Below, in pieces: positions 35,288 through 44,270 of a stretch of 64,000 bases of DNA. The DNA comes from Labilithrix luteola (GTDB lineage: Bacteria > Myxococcota_A > Polyangia > Polyangiales > Polyangiaceae): assembly GCF_001263205.1 (NCBI RefSeq), contig NZ_CP012333.1, positions 6,934,501 through 6,998,500 on the forward strand. The letters run 5' to 3'. The first letter of the stretch is position 1; each line of letters begins with the position of its first letter. A model generated the notes under the pieces. The model did no database searches, was not told the origin of the DNA, and worked only from the letters and a program-made list of their open reading frames with translations. Position numbers and translations under genes: made by a program.

Positions 35288-36034
35288 TCAGGCGAGCGCG
35301 AGCACGACGTCGCGCGCGGATGCAGGCCGAGCCTCGGCGTCGTGCGCGAGGCAGGCGACGATCGCGGCGTGGCCAGGGCCGCGTTCGGCGATCTTCCGGA
35401 GCTCGGGAGAGAGAATCGGCACCTCGGCGGCGTTCAGCAGCAGGGCCGCGGCGGTGGTGCCGCGCCTGGAAATGGCGAAGGTCACCCCGTGAAGGAGGGT
35501 GGCGGCGAGGGCGAAGAGATCACTTCGTACGGTCGGGGGCTCGCCGCGGGCGACCTCCGGCGCGGCGTAGGCGAGCGTTCCGCGGAAGGCGCCGTCACGT
35601 CGTGGTGCGTCACGAAACGTTGCGAGGCCCAGGTCGAGCAGAGTGGCGGTGCGGCCTTCGTCGTCGATGGCGAGGTTCGCCGGGCTGACGTCGCCGTGAA
35701 CGACGGCGAGGCCTCCACGCGCGTCCGTGGCTTCGTGCAACGTGGCGAGCGCTGCGAAAGAGGCTCGCGTCGCGCGTTCGAGCCACGACGATTCGAGCGG
35801 GCCCGAAGCGCTCTCGAGTCGTTGGGCGAGGGTCGGGAAGGGGACGCGCGCCATGCGCAGCCAGGGGCCGCGGGCGTCTTCGCCGCTCGCGAGCAACGTA
35901 GGCGTGCTGCGACCGCCGAGTGCCGTGAGCAAGAAGGCTTCGTGACGAATCGCGGTCCAAGCCTCCGGCTCGGCGAGCTCTCGCGAGGAGAGTCGCTTTT
36001 CCAGCACTCCAGGGGCTACCTCGCTGACAAGCAT
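35288..36034 (-). CDS. Atypical Ser/Thr protein kinase-like protein
   Basis: This 248-residue protein has kinase landmarks in altered form. The catalytic loop reads VVHGDVSPANLAI (HGD in place of HRD, with the Asp and Asn kept). The DFG motif reads LLDLGLATF (DLG). The APE-like segment is LAYAAPEVARG, followed by SDLFALAATLLHGV. The glycine-rich loop is not evident at the N-terminus, and the beta-3 lysine is uncertain (VLEKRL). No membrane segment. The start is uncertain; a further GTG at 36109 would add 25 residues with no kinase signal. It is divergent from the PLD lipoprotein gene. Whether it has kinase activity cannot be judged. Confidence 0.8.
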   Translation of the reverse strand: MLVSEVAPGVLEKRLSSRELAEPEAWTAIRHEAFLLTALGGRSTPTLLASGEDARGPWLRMARVPFPTLAQRLESASGPLESSWLERATRASFAALATLHEATDARGGLAVVHGDVSPANLAIDDEGRTATLLDLGLATFRDAPRRDGAFRGTLAYAAPEVARGEPPTVRSDLFALAATLLHGVTFAISRRGTTAAALLLNAAEVPILSPELRKIAERGPGHAAIVACLAHDAEARPASARDVVLALA

Positions 36035-36189
36035 TGGCGAATTTGAGACTGGCCCGATCTTCGACGCCGGTACATGGTAGGGCCGTGCAAACGCGTAGTC
36101 AGCGGTCACCTCGCTTTTCTTCAGTCTTGTCGTTGTCTCGAGAGTCGAGTGTTGGTGAGGCGGAGGGCGAGTCGGCGCCGGAGGCGCGC

Positions 36190-37314
36190 GTGACGCGCAA
36201 GTCGTGGGCGTGGGTTCTTGCCTCGGTGCTCGTTGTCGGTGCGGCCCTCGGCGTGGCCGCTTGCAACACGGCCGAGCTGAAGCAGCCCGGCGGTACGAGC
36301 GGAGTCGGTGCGAGCAGCGGCGATCCCACGACCGGCGACGAGGGCGATGTGCCCGGCGAGGGCGGCAGCTCGGGGACGGTCGACGCCCCGCCCGTGCCGC
36401 GCAGCTCGAACGTCACGATCCAGGTGCAGCCTTCGGACTCGGCCGCGGCGATCATCTCCGCGATTCAGGGCGCGAAGAAGAGCGTGCACATGACGATGTA
36501 CCTCCTCACGAACACCACCGTGCAGGATGCGCTCATCGCGTTGCACAAGGCCGGCAAGGACGTGAAGGTCGTCCTCAACAAGAACTTCCCGCCGAACGGT
36601 GGCGACAACACCACCTCGTTCAACAAGCTGAAGGCGGCGGGCGTGGACGTCGTCTATGCACCGGGCGCATACACGTTCACGCACGAAAAAGCGGTCATCA
36701 TCGACGGTGCGAAGGTTCTCATCATGACGATGAACCTGACCGGCACGAGCGCGAGGGACAATCGCGAATTCATCGCGACGGACTCCGATCCGCAGGACGT
36801 GGCGGACGCGGAAACGATCTTCAACGCGGACTACACGAGCACGACGGTCTCGCTCAACGGCAAGCTCGTGGTCTCTCCGTCGGAGGCCCAGCCGGTGGAT
36901 CCGCGCGGTCGTCTCACGGCGCTCATCGCGAGCGCGAAGAAGACGCTCGACGTCGAGATTCAGTCGCTGAGCGACAGCGCACTCACGGACGCCATCATCG
37001 CCGCCCAAGACGCAGGCGTGAAGGTTCGCATCGTCACCACGGCTCCCGGCGACAACGAGGAAACGCCCGCGGAGCTCCAGATGCTCACCAAGATGAAGGC
37101 CAAGAGCATTCCTATCGTGGGGCTCTCCAAGCCTTACATCCACGCGAAGGCGATTGTCGTCGACGGAGCGCTTGCGTTCGTTGGCTCGCAGAACTTCACG
37201 CCGACCGCGCTCTTCCAGAATCGTGAGCTCGGTGTCGTGACCGACGCGACCACCGAAGTCGCGAAGGTTCAGACGGTCATCGCGCAAGACTTCGCGGCCG
37301 GCACGCCGCGCTAA
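36190..37314 (+). CDS. Lipoprotein with two phospholipase D HKD motifs
   Basis: The 374-residue protein has a basic start, a hydrophobic core (about 5-25) and a lipobox VAAC, then a Gly/Ser/Asp-rich linker to about residue 75. Two PLD domains follow, with HKD motifs HEKAVIID (near 168) and HAKAIVVD (near 318), each with a trailing N/S-rich segment. PLD-family enzymes cleave phosphodiesters (lipids or nucleic acids). GTG 36190 is chosen because CCGGAGG precedes it; an ATG at 36034 lies further upstream in frame. The protein probably sits on the outer membrane or in the periplasm. Confidence 0.88.
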   Translation: MTRKSWAWVLASVLVVGAALGVAACNTAELKQPGGTSGVGASSGDPTTGDEGDVPGEGGSSGTVDAPPVPRSSNVTIQVQPSDSAAAIISAIQGAKKSVHMTMYLLTNTTVQDALIALHKAGKDVKVVLNKNFPPNGGDNTTSFNKLKAAGVDVVYAPGAYTFTHEKAVIIDGAKVLIMTMNLTGTSARDNREFIATDSDPQDVADAETIFNADYTSTTVSLNGKLVVSPSEAQPVDPRGRLTALIASAKKTLDVEIQSLSDSALTDAIIAAQDAGVKVRIVTTAPGDNEETPAELQMLTKMKAKSIPIVGLSKPYIHAKAIVVDGALAFVGSQNFTPTALFQNRELGVVTDATTEVAKVQTVIAQDFAAGTPR

Positions 37315-37355
37315 CGCATTCGAGCGCGGCACGCACACGCGCTCGTGATGCTTCG

Positions 37356-37385
37356 AACCTCCGGGTCAGCCACCCGGAGGTTTTT
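37356..37385 (+). terminator. Rho-independent terminator of the PLD gene
   Basis: AACCTCCGGGT (37356-37366) and ACCCGGAGGTT (37372-37382) form a perfect 11-base stem, followed by a run of T (37381-37385). It lies 40 bases after the stop. Confidence 0.85.
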
Positions 37386-37419
37386 CGTTTTGTCCGAGGC
37401 TCTCAGGAAATGCGACCGG

Positions 37420-37761
37420 TCACTTGGGACGAAAGGCAGTTCCGGAAACGGAAACGATGGTGCGTCCGCTGAGGTCCCAAGCGGCGTGCGAAGCGACGTC
37501 TTCGATCATGACGAACGAAGCACCTTTGGCGTGGGCCTGGTTGCGTAGTGCGTTGAAGGCCTGTCGAAAGGTTTCCCCCACCTCGCGTCCGATGACCTGG
37601 GTACTGACCTCACCGGCGGGCTCGTAAACCTCGAGGTTCGGCGGATCGCTGAGCATCTCGACGTTCTGCGCCTCCGGCGACAGAGCCACCTTGTCAGGCA
37701 ACGAAGCCTGGCATCCCGTCACCGCCAGCAATGCCACGAACGCCCCGATACGAGCCCACAT
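37420..37761 (-). CDS. DUF4156-like lipoprotein
   Basis: The 113-residue lipoprotein has a signal with lipobox VTGC (Cys17). The mature part contains LSPEAQNVEMLSDPP, YEPAGEVSTQ, a central helical segment RQAFNALRNQAHAKGASFVMIED and an AFRPK end. This matches the DUF4156 pattern (compare RcsF-type short lipoproteins) and is of unknown function. It is convergent with the PLD lipoprotein gene; upstream of it lies the repeat block near tRNA-His. Confidence 0.78.
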   Translation of the reverse strand: MWARIGAFVALLAVTGCQASLPDKVALSPEAQNVEMLSDPPNLEVYEPAGEVSTQVIGREVGETFRQAFNALRNQAHAKGASFVMIEDVASHAAWDLSGRTIVSVSGTAFRPK

Positions 37762-37861
37762 GCCAGGATGTTGGCTCTATCCCGCCCCGGCGTAAAGCTC
37801 CGAGGCCCGTCGGCCATTGGCCACGCTCGAGTCCCAAGAGGCCGATCCCACGAATCGCGAA

Positions 37862-38297
37862 CTTACGGGCAGGAGAGACTCGTCGACCTGCCGCGAGGTC
37901 CACTCGACCGCGAAGCATCGGCCCCGCGACATTCGCGGGGGAAAACTCGAGGCCGGCAGCTTTCACGCGTTGCGCAGAAACCGACCGATACTGCAGCAGG
38001 GGCCAACCCCACCGCACCATCGGCTACCGCAGCATCAGCCGATCGACCTGCTGCGAGCGCTTTCGGTTCCGTCCAAGCGCGAAGGATCGGCCCCCACAAT
38101 GCCTTAGCGTGGGGAAGTCGACACCGGCGGCTCTACCTGCGAGCTGCGCCTAGCGCGGCATCGGCAACCGCAGGATCGGCCGATTGGCCCACTGCGAGCG
38201 CTTTCGCTGCTATCCGAGCGCGAAGCATCGGCCCCCCGCAAATGCTCCGCGTGGGGGGAGCTCGAGGGGGGGGGCAGCGCAGCTCCCCCCCTCGAAC
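37862..38297. repeat. Imperfect repeat block with GC hairpins 3' of tRNA-His
   Basis: Two units of about 98 bases, at about 38018-38115 and 38159-38256 (141 apart), agree at roughly four of five positions and share CTGCGAGCGCTTTCG and GCGCGAA(G)GATCGG cores. A third, partial unit ends at 37941. Each unit finishes with a GC hairpin (37922-37941, about 38090-38115, 38231-38256). A G7-9/C7 inverted repeat at 38262-38294 lies closest to the tRNA. No coding signal is seen in the 555-base gap between the DUF4156 gene and tRNA-His. Confidence 0.7.
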
Positions 38298-38316
38298 GTG
38301 ACTCAACGTGACTTTG

Positions 38317-38389
38317 GGTGACCGACGGGGATTGAACCCGCGACAGCTGGAGCCACAATCCAGCGCTCTACCAACTGAGCTACGGCCAC
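38317..38389 (-). tRNA. tRNA-His (GTG)
   Basis: The 73-nucleotide minus-strand gene folds into a full cloverleaf: acceptor GTGGCCG/CGGTCAC, anticodon stem CTGGA/TCCAG with loop TTGTGGC (anticodon GTG), and T-arm GCGGGTTCGATTCCCGT. The discriminator C73 and a G at position -1 (38390) are the histidine identity features. The CCA end is not encoded. Confidence 0.95.
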
Positions 38390-38509
38390 CGTGACGAACC
38401 GCGGTCACCTTACTTACGGGCCGCTGAGTTGCAAGTGTGTTGTGCGGGTGGCCTGCCGAAATCGCCCAGGTTTTCGAGCGCGACCGGAGAGAATCGCGGA
38501 ATTCGAGGG

Positions 38510-39544
38510 TCAGCCCTGGTCGACGCCTCTCCAGGTCTGCTTGGCGATGGCGCTGGCCCGAGCGAGGTCGTCGTGGTCAGGAGACCTCGGAATTTCCAGG
38601 GCCGTGGCCTCGATCATGCCGCGTGTGGCGGCGAGGAGGCCGGCCTCGAGCGCCACGAGGTCGTAGCCGCCTTCGAGGACGAGGGCCATCCGTCCGGCCG
38701 CGGTTCGGTCGGCGACGCGGCGGAGGGCGCGGGCCATCCAACCGAACGCTTCGGCGGACAGGTTCATCTCGGCGAGCGGATCGCGGGCCGAAGCGTCGAA
38801 GCCTGCGCTGACGAGGATCATCTCGGGCGCGTACTCCTCGAGGGCAGGGAGAATGATGCGCTCGAAGGCCGAGCGGTAGATGCCGTCACCCGCGCCTGCG
38901 CCGAGCGGCACGTTGAGCGTGTAGCCCTTGCCGTCCTTCTCGCCGACCTCGGGCGCAGCGCCGGTGCCTGGGTAGAAGGGGAACTGGTGCGTCGAGATAT
39001 AGAGAACGCTCGGGTCGTCGTAGAAGGCGTCTTGCGTGCCGTTCCCGTGGTGGACGTCCCAGTCGACAATGGCCACGCGGGACAAACCGCGAGCGCGGGC
39101 CTTGGCGGCGGCGATGGCCACGTTGTTGAGCAGGCAGAAACCCATCGCGTGGTCGGGTCGCGCGTGGTGACCGGGAGGTCGAACGAGTGCGACGCCCCGC
39201 GGCACGGGGCCGTCGATCATCGCGTCGACCATGGCGACGGTACCTCCAGCAGCGAGCTCGGCGATCGCGATGCTCTCGGGGCCGACGTAGGTATCGGCGT
39301 CGATGTAGCCCTGATCGCCACGTAGCGTGCGCAACCAGCTGAGGAACTCAGGCCGATGAACGCGTGCGATGTCCTCTTCGGTCGCGGCGCGCGGCTCGAT
39401 CGGTGCGAAGGCGAGGCCCGAGCCACGTTGCGCGCGCTCGATCGCAGCACGTGCTGCGTCGAGTCGTTCGGGGCGCTCGGGATGGTACCCCCCGGAGCGG
39501 TGGCGGAAGAACCGCGGATCGGAGAGTAGAAGCGCGTCAGTCAT
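38510..39544 (-). CDS. Histone-deacetylase-like (AcuC/acetylpolyamine amidohydrolase type) hydrolase
   Basis: The 344-residue protein matches the arginase/deacetylase superfamily of zinc hydrolases. Visible motifs are HPERPERL near 20-27, RPPGHHA (tandem histidines near 122), the metal ligand segment DWDVHHGNGT (about 161-170), HQFPFYPGTG, and SAGFDA (metal Asp near 247), plus LEGGYD. Bacterial members deacetylate small amines or proteins. Length and motif spacing are normal. The ATG at 39544 lies 68 bases from the divergent membrane sensor gene start. A cytosolic protein. Confidence 0.92.
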   Translation of the reverse strand: MTDALLLSDPRFFRHRSGGYHPERPERLDAARAAIERAQRGSGLAFAPIEPRAATEEDIARVHRPEFLSWLRTLRGDQGYIDADTYVGPESIAIAELAAGGTVAMVDAMIDGPVPRGVALVRPPGHHARPDHAMGFCLLNNVAIAAAKARARGLSRVAIVDWDVHHGNGTQDAFYDDPSVLYISTHQFPFYPGTGAAPEVGEKDGKGYTLNVPLGAGAGDGIYRSAFERIILPALEEYAPEMILVSAGFDASARDPLAEMNLSAEAFGWMARALRRVADRTAAGRMALVLEGGYDLVALEAGLLAATRGMIEATALEIPRSPDHDDLARASAIAKQTWRGVDQG

Positions 39545-39612
39545 GGGTTGCCGCAGTCGAGCTGCCGATGATAGCGTCCCTTAGCTGTTCCAAGAAACGT
39601 TCCGAGGGCGGA

Positions 39613-41052
39613 ATGCGAAACAAGATCATCGCTGTCAACGCCGTGATCATGCTCATCATCGGACTTCTCGCCTTTGCGATTGTCCGAACGCAGTTGGTGG
39701 ACGCAACGAGCAGCGTGGGGCAGCTCAAGACGAGCGCTCAGCGCGACGTCTCGGGCGCCGCCGCTCAGCTCCAGCTCGATGGACTTCGAGCGGAGCGCTG
39801 GCTCGCCATGAAATCTGCCGAGCCCGCGACACGTGCGGTGCTTGGTCGAGCCACACCGGACGCGCGAGGAGATGCTGCGCGCCAGCTTTGCGATCAGATC
39901 GCGAGCGCGGCGCAAGGCTCGTTGGGCTCGAAGCCCTCCATCGTGGCGGTGGTCGACGCGTCAGGAAAGATCGTCGGTCGTAACGGATCGGATTTGAATC
40001 GCGGCGACGACATCGGTGCGTCGTATCCCGCGTTCAAGGACGCGATTCAGAAGAGCTACCCCGGTTCGGACATCTGGACCGACAAGGCTCGCGCCGATCA
40101 GTACATCGCGTCGTACGCGCCGGTGCGCGACGAAGCAGGGCGTTCGGCAGGCATGCTCGTTCTCGGCACGCCGCTGAACGACGCGCTCGCTCGCGTCGGT
40201 GACGTGGCCACGGGACGAGGTCTGCTCCTCGTCACGTCGAGTGGCGACATCGTCGCGAGCTCGCACGCGGGCGACGACGTGAAGAAGGCGGTCACCGAAG
40301 GCGTCGGCGACGTGAAGAACGCGCTGGCGAACGGCAACGTCGTGGCGAGCGCTTCGCACGACGTCATCTTCGCGACCGCACCGCTTTCGGGCTTCGGCGA
40401 CGGTAAGCGCACGGCGGTCGTCGCGGCGGCGCCGGCTTCGCTGCTTCCGTCGGCGTCGACGATTCCGCTGTCGATTCTGGGCGCCACGGCGCTCGGTCTC
40501 ATCCTGGTGTTCGCGGGCGGCTGGTTCCTCGGGAACTACATCTCGCGTCCGATCGCGGCGCTCGAGGAAGGCCTCCTCGGCATCCTCAACGGCCAGTCGG
40601 ACAAGCGCTTCGAGCTCGATCATGCCGAGCTCGGGGGCCTCGCGTTCCGCATCGATCAGCTCCTCAACCAGCTGATGGGCGTCGAGGAAGACAACACCGA
40701 CGACGAGGGCCGCGTCTCCAAGGCACCCACCGCGGCGAACTTCGGCGATGCGCTCTCCGTCGACCGCAGCCAGGGCGGTGGAGGGGGCGGAGCCGCGTCG
40801 TCGGCGGGTGACGTCGACGCTGGGCGTCTCGCGGCAGAGCCGGCGGACGCCTACTACGCGCGCCTTTACCGCGAGTACATCAACGCCAAGCGCTCGCTCG
40901 GCGAGCAGGTCGACCACATCACGGATCAGGCCTTCCGTTCCCGCATTCAGGGGATGGAGCAGGATGCGAGCTCGAAGCACGGGCGTCCCGTGCGTTACCA
41001 GGTGCAGTCGAACGGCCGGGAAGTCGTGCTTCTCGCCGTGCCGCTCGGCTGA
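39613..41052 (+). CDS. Membrane sensor-like protein with HAMP-like segment (MXAN_5187 type)
   Basis: The 479-residue protein has a membrane segment at 5-24, a periplasmic region of about 260 residues with ASGKIVGRNGSDLN and GGDDV segments that resemble a cache-like sensor, and a second membrane segment near 285-312 (SILGATALGLILVFAGGWFL). A HAMP-like segment follows (RPIAALEEGLLGILNG), then a Gly-rich linker and a C-terminal domain (about 415-479) with AYYARLYREYINAKRSLGEQ. That C-terminal domain resembles one found in myxobacterial proteins annotated as MXAN_5187 family; I am fairly but not wholly sure. No kinase or methyl-accepting domain is present. Confidence 0.75.
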   Translation: MRNKIIAVNAVIMLIIGLLAFAIVRTQLVDATSSVGQLKTSAQRDVSGAAAQLQLDGLRAERWLAMKSAEPATRAVLGRATPDARGDAARQLCDQIASAAQGSLGSKPSIVAVVDASGKIVGRNGSDLNRGDDIGASYPAFKDAIQKSYPGSDIWTDKARADQYIASYAPVRDEAGRSAGMLVLGTPLNDALARVGDVATGRGLLLVTSSGDIVASSHAGDDVKKAVTEGVGDVKNALANGNVVASASHDVIFATAPLSGFGDGKRTAVVAAAPASLLPSASTIPLSILGATALGLILVFAGGWFLGNYISRPIAALEEGLLGILNGQSDKRFELDHAELGGLAFRIDQLLNQLMGVEEDNTDDEGRVSKAPTAANFGDALSVDRSQGGGGGGAASSAGDVDAGRLAAEPADAYYARLYREYINAKRSLGEQVDHITDQAFRSRIQGMEQDASSKHGRPVRYQVQSNGREVVLLAVPLG

Positions 41053-41192
41053 GCCGCGGCGATCGGAGGGCCGTCGAGTGCACGCGACAAGCTCGCGAAA
41101 GCTCGACGGCGCCACCCCGCGCCCCCCTCGCGCGCAAACGCGACGATTCTTGCGTGCATGCGGCCCAGGGTCGACTTAGGTTGGGCACCCCG

Positions 41193-41945
41193 ATGGGCCT
41201 CTTCGATCTCTTCAAAACCAAGAGCAAAGGCAGCACGAGCAGTGGCGAAAGGAAGTCCGCCTCGGCCGCTGCGAAATACGCGGAAACTGCCGGTAGCAAG
41301 CGCGCGCAAGCGTATGACCGCCAGGAGGCCATCGCCGAGCTGTGCAAGCTCAAGTCGGCGGACGCGGTCGAGGGCCTGCTGAAGCGTTTCACGTTCGCCA
41401 CCGACCCCTCGATCACGGATCAGGAGGAGAAGGACGCTGCGTTCGAAGGCATCGTCGCGGCGGGCCAGGAAGCGATCGAGCCGATTCGCGCGTTCGCTGC
41501 CAAGGCGGAGAGCCTCTCCTATCCGCTCCGCATCCTCAAGGAGCTGATGACCGAGGAGGACCTCGTCGAGGAGCTCGTTGCCTGGCTTTCGCGCTGGAAC
41601 ACGGACTACGCGAAGTTCATCGATCCGAAGCTCCAGATCCTCGCGGCGCTCGAGGACTACGTGCACCCGCAGATTCGCTCTGCCGTCGAGCCGTTCCTCC
41701 AGGACTTCAACGAGCCGGCGCGCTTCCACGCCGTCGTCGCCACGCTCGCGCAGCGTGATCCGGAAGCCGTGCCGGCCCTCGTCGACGCGTTCCTCGAGGA
41801 GGAGAGCGTTCGCATTCGTACGCGCACGGCGGACGGCTTCGCGGCCCTCGGCTGGGAGATCCCGGAGGAGCAGCGCGATGCGGTTCGCAAGGCGCTGCCG
41901 CCCCAGTTCAGCGTGAACGGCTCGGGCGTCGTCACGAAGCGCTGA
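41193..41945 (+). CDS. HEAT-repeat protein
   Basis: This 250-residue cytosolic protein starts with MGLFDLFK and a Ser/Lys-rich segment, followed by helical HEAT-like hairpins: AIAELCKLKSADAVEGLLKRF, and RFHAVVATLAQRDPEAVPAL. No membrane segment or signal. HEAT repeats act as scaffolds. The ATG at 41193 is chosen over 41154 because MGLFDLF is a typical start for this type of protein, although no strong ribosome site is seen. A stem-loop follows the gene. Confidence 0.8.
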   Translation: MGLFDLFKTKSKGSTSSGERKSASAAAKYAETAGSKRAQAYDRQEAIAELCKLKSADAVEGLLKRFTFATDPSITDQEEKDAAFEGIVAAGQEAIEPIRAFAAKAESLSYPLRILKELMTEEDLVEELVAWLSRWNTDYAKFIDPKLQILAALEDYVHPQIRSAVEPFLQDFNEPARFHAVVATLAQRDPEAVPALVDAFLEEESVRIRTRTADGFAALGWEIPEEQRDAVRKALPPQFSVNGSGVVTKR

Positions 41946-41965
41946 ACCAACCGAACAACGCAAAC

Positions 41966-42004
41966 AGCCGCGTGTTGGCTTTCGGGCCTCACGCGGCTTC
42001 TTCG
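41966..42004 (+). terminator. Probable terminator of the HEAT-repeat gene
   Basis: AGCCGCGTG (41966-41974) pairs with CACGCGGCT (41990-41998) followed by TCTTCGTG. The loop of 15 bases is long and the T run broken, so it is moderate. Confidence 0.6.
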
Positions 42005-42081
42005 TGTCCGTTCACGACGAGGCGCGCGCCGATCGTGGGACCCAGCATCGGCAGGCGTCGTCACCCGAGCCCGAAATGCAC

Positions 42082-42115
42082 GAACGCCAGCGTCTCGTGA
42101 GAGACACTGGCGTTC
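42082..42115 (-). terminator. Hairpin after the outer-membrane barrel genes
   Basis: GAACGCCAGCGTCTC (42082-42096) pairs with GAGACACTGGCGTTC (42101-42115) with one mismatch and a GTGA loop. It lies just 3' of the minus-strand barrel gene stop at 42150, with no clear T run on that strand. Confidence 0.55.
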
Positions 42116-42149
42116 TGCCGTTACGAACTGGGAGAGGCGAGGAGCCTTC

Positions 42150-43025
42150 TCAGTCGCTGACCTTCGGCGACGTCGGGAGGTAGAAGCCCGCCGCGACGAA
42201 GACCATCTGGTTGAACTTGAACGTGCGGTCCTCGGAGTTGATCTGGTTGTCCGGGAACGACGCGTCCGGGCCAGCACCGCGGGTGTCGAAGCCGCCGCGG
42301 TTCCACGAGAACGGGAAGGCGCGGTACTCGACGTTGATGCTGACGAAGTTCGTCGCGTAAAGCGTGAGGCCGAGGCCGAACGTCGGCGCGATGGCCGTGC
42401 GCGTGTTGGTGGCGAAGGCGTTCGGGTTGGTCGCCTGCGTGCACTTGCCCACGCCGCAGTCTCCACGCTCCTCGACACCCACGAAGGCGGCGCCCGCGTG
42501 GAGATAGAGGTCGGTGTCGACGAACAGCTTCTGGAAGAGCGCGAGCTTTCCGCGGAAGGGGCTGAACGTCACCTGCGGTGCCGCCATCCACTTCAACTTG
42601 CCGGTCTGATCGGCGTAGTCGCCGTTGCTCGGCAAGTTCACCGCGGTGCGCGAGTTGCGCGTCGCCGTCGAGTTGATCTTGTCCGTCAGGTCGGTGCTGA
42701 TGTTCGCAGCGCCGAAGCCGCCGAACACGCCAACGCCGAGCCAGTCGAAGATGTTGTACTGCAGACGACCGGCAACGAAGATCGTGCGCTGGTACTCATC
42801 GAGAAGGGTAAAGCCCGGTCCGAGCGCGAGCTCGAAGCGTCCTTCGCGGTAGTTACGCAGCCTGTGAACCGAAGGGGCTCCGGCGAGCGGACCCGTCAGC
42901 TGAATTTCCTGCGCGGAAGCAGGGCTCGAGACTGCAAGCGTGCCCACAAGGGCAGCGGCAGCAGCCAGGCCAGCGCACAGGGAGCGCCGAATCGACTTCG
43001 AAGTGCCCGACAAGCGTCGTTTCAT
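42150..43025 (-). CDS. Outer-membrane beta-barrel protein (myxobacterial barrel domain)
   Basis: The 291-residue protein has a signal peptide (cleavage near SPASA-QE). The mature part resembles the outer-membrane beta-barrel domain of myxobacteria: alternating strands such as GRFELALGPGFTL, QYNIFDWLGVGVFGGFG, APQVTFSPFRGKL and FVSINVEYRAFPFSW, ending near FVAAGFYLP. GAGGAAGG precedes ATG 43025. It follows a similar barrel gene by 20 bases, so the two are an operon. Comparable barrels (GltA, GltB, GltH) form the outer-membrane part of the gliding complex in Myxococcus; here the role is inferred from this resemblance and from the Glt-like module downstream. Confidence 0.82.
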   Translation of the reverse strand: MKRRLSGTSKSIRRSLCAGLAAAAALVGTLAVSSPASAQEIQLTGPLAGAPSVHRLRNYREGRFELALGPGFTLLDEYQRTIFVAGRLQYNIFDWLGVGVFGGFGAANISTDLTDKINSTATRNSRTAVNLPSNGDYADQTGKLKWMAAPQVTFSPFRGKLALFQKLFVDTDLYLHAGAAFVGVEERGDCGVGKCTQATNPNAFATNTRTAIAPTFGLGLTLYATNFVSINVEYRAFPFSWNRGGFDTRGAGPDASFPDNQINSEDRTFKFNQMVFVAAGFYLPTSPKVSD

Positions 43026-43045
43026 GACCTTCCTCGTTCGGGGAA

Positions 43046-44062
43046 TCACTTGGGAAGCCTGTATTCCCAGCTGAACGGCAAGAACACGCTGATGCCGATC
43101 TGGGCCTGGACGTTGTTGGTGAGCTGGCTGTCGCCGAACCAGGTGCTCGAATCACGTTGACCCTGCGGGGTCGCCGCGATGGTCGTGTTCTCGAGCTGCT
43201 CCGAATAGATGTAGTCGCGGATTTCACCGGTGACGGCGATCCAGCGGTTCAGGAAGACGCGGAGACCGATGCCGATCGAGAAGGCGAGGCGCCAGTCGTA
43301 ATCGAACTTACGGTTGTCCGGGTCGATGACGGCGATCGGGCGGGTACGCATCGTACCAACGCCGCCCGTGATGAAGCCGTCATAGTGGAAGATGAACTTG
43401 TTGAACCCGCTGAACTTTCCGTACATCGGGACGTACGTGAAGTTCGCGGTCGCGCCCATCTGGTACTCGTTCAGCGGAACAGCCAAACGGGTGGCGCGAC
43501 GGTTCTGGAAGTTGAAATCCGAGTCGCTGTTGAACGGCTGGTAGAACGTTCCGTTCAGACCGATCGCGAGCACGTTCGTCAGGTAGTAGTTCACTCCGAG
43601 GCCGGGACCCGGGTGTCCGACGAACTGGTCGTTGAGCGAGAAGCTCCAATACGGGAGCAACTCGACACGACCACGACGCAGCGCGTAGATCTGCTGCACC
43701 GCGTAAACGTCTGCTTTGACGTCACGCGCCGACAGCGTCTTGATGTCCGCTGCTTTCGGACATGCACTCGGGTCGATCTCGCAGATGCCACCACCGGCCG
43801 CGCCGGCTGCAGCGCCCGCCGAGCCCGTTCCCGCGGCACCTGCACCCTGCGCATCGGCAGGGGGCGCGGTGGTATCCGCGGGCTTCGGCTCATCGAGCTC
43901 GATCTCTCCTCCAGCACCGCCCGTTGCTGGGGCCCCCTGCGCCGGCGCCGGTGCAGGCGCGGGTGCTGAGGGCTTACCACCGGGCTTCTTCGGCTGCGCA
44001 AGGGCTGCCTGTGGCAGCAAAAGTGCTGCTGCCAAGAGGAGCCAACATCGAGCCTGCTTCAT
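43046..44062 (-). CDS. Outer-membrane beta-barrel protein with Ala/Pro-rich N-terminal linker
   Basis: The 338-residue protein has a signal peptide (residues 1-23, ending ALAQ), an Ala/Pro/Gly/Asp-rich linker (to about 95), a Cys pair near GGICEIDPSACPKA, and a barrel domain with GRVELLPYWSFSLND, GLGVNYYLTNVLAIGLNG, ANFTYVPMYGKFS, RLAFSIGIGLRVF and QIGISVFLPFSWEYRLPK. It ends with an aromatic-containing strand, as barrels do. It is paralogous in style to the following gene, and starts at ATG 44062 with AAGGGG before it. Two barrels in tandem suggest a hetero-oligomeric outer-membrane pore or anchor. Confidence 0.82.
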   Translation of the reverse strand: MKQARCWLLLAAALLLPQAALAQPKKPGGKPSAPAPAPAPAQGAPATGGAGGEIELDEPKPADTTAPPADAQGAGAAGTGSAGAAAGAAGGGICEIDPSACPKAADIKTLSARDVKADVYAVQQIYALRRGRVELLPYWSFSLNDQFVGHPGPGLGVNYYLTNVLAIGLNGTFYQPFNSDSDFNFQNRRATRLAVPLNEYQMGATANFTYVPMYGKFSGFNKFIFHYDGFITGGVGTMRTRPIAVIDPDNRKFDYDWRLAFSIGIGLRVFLNRWIAVTGEIRDYIYSEQLENTTIAATPQGQRDSSTWFGDSQLTNNVQAQIGISVFLPFSWEYRLPK

Positions 44063-44270
44063 CTCGAACCCCTTCCGCTTCGACGTGCGCGGGTGTGCGT
44101 AACGCGTGAGAAAAATTGGGGATTCAGGCAAATGGCCAAACCGCGCGGCACGATATCACGATTTTTTTCGGCCGAGCAATCTCTAAAAGGGTCTCGCGCG
44201 TCGCAGAATGCAGAGTGCATTTGCGACGTCAATGCCACTTGACTATCGCGACGAGAAATAAGTTCCAAGT

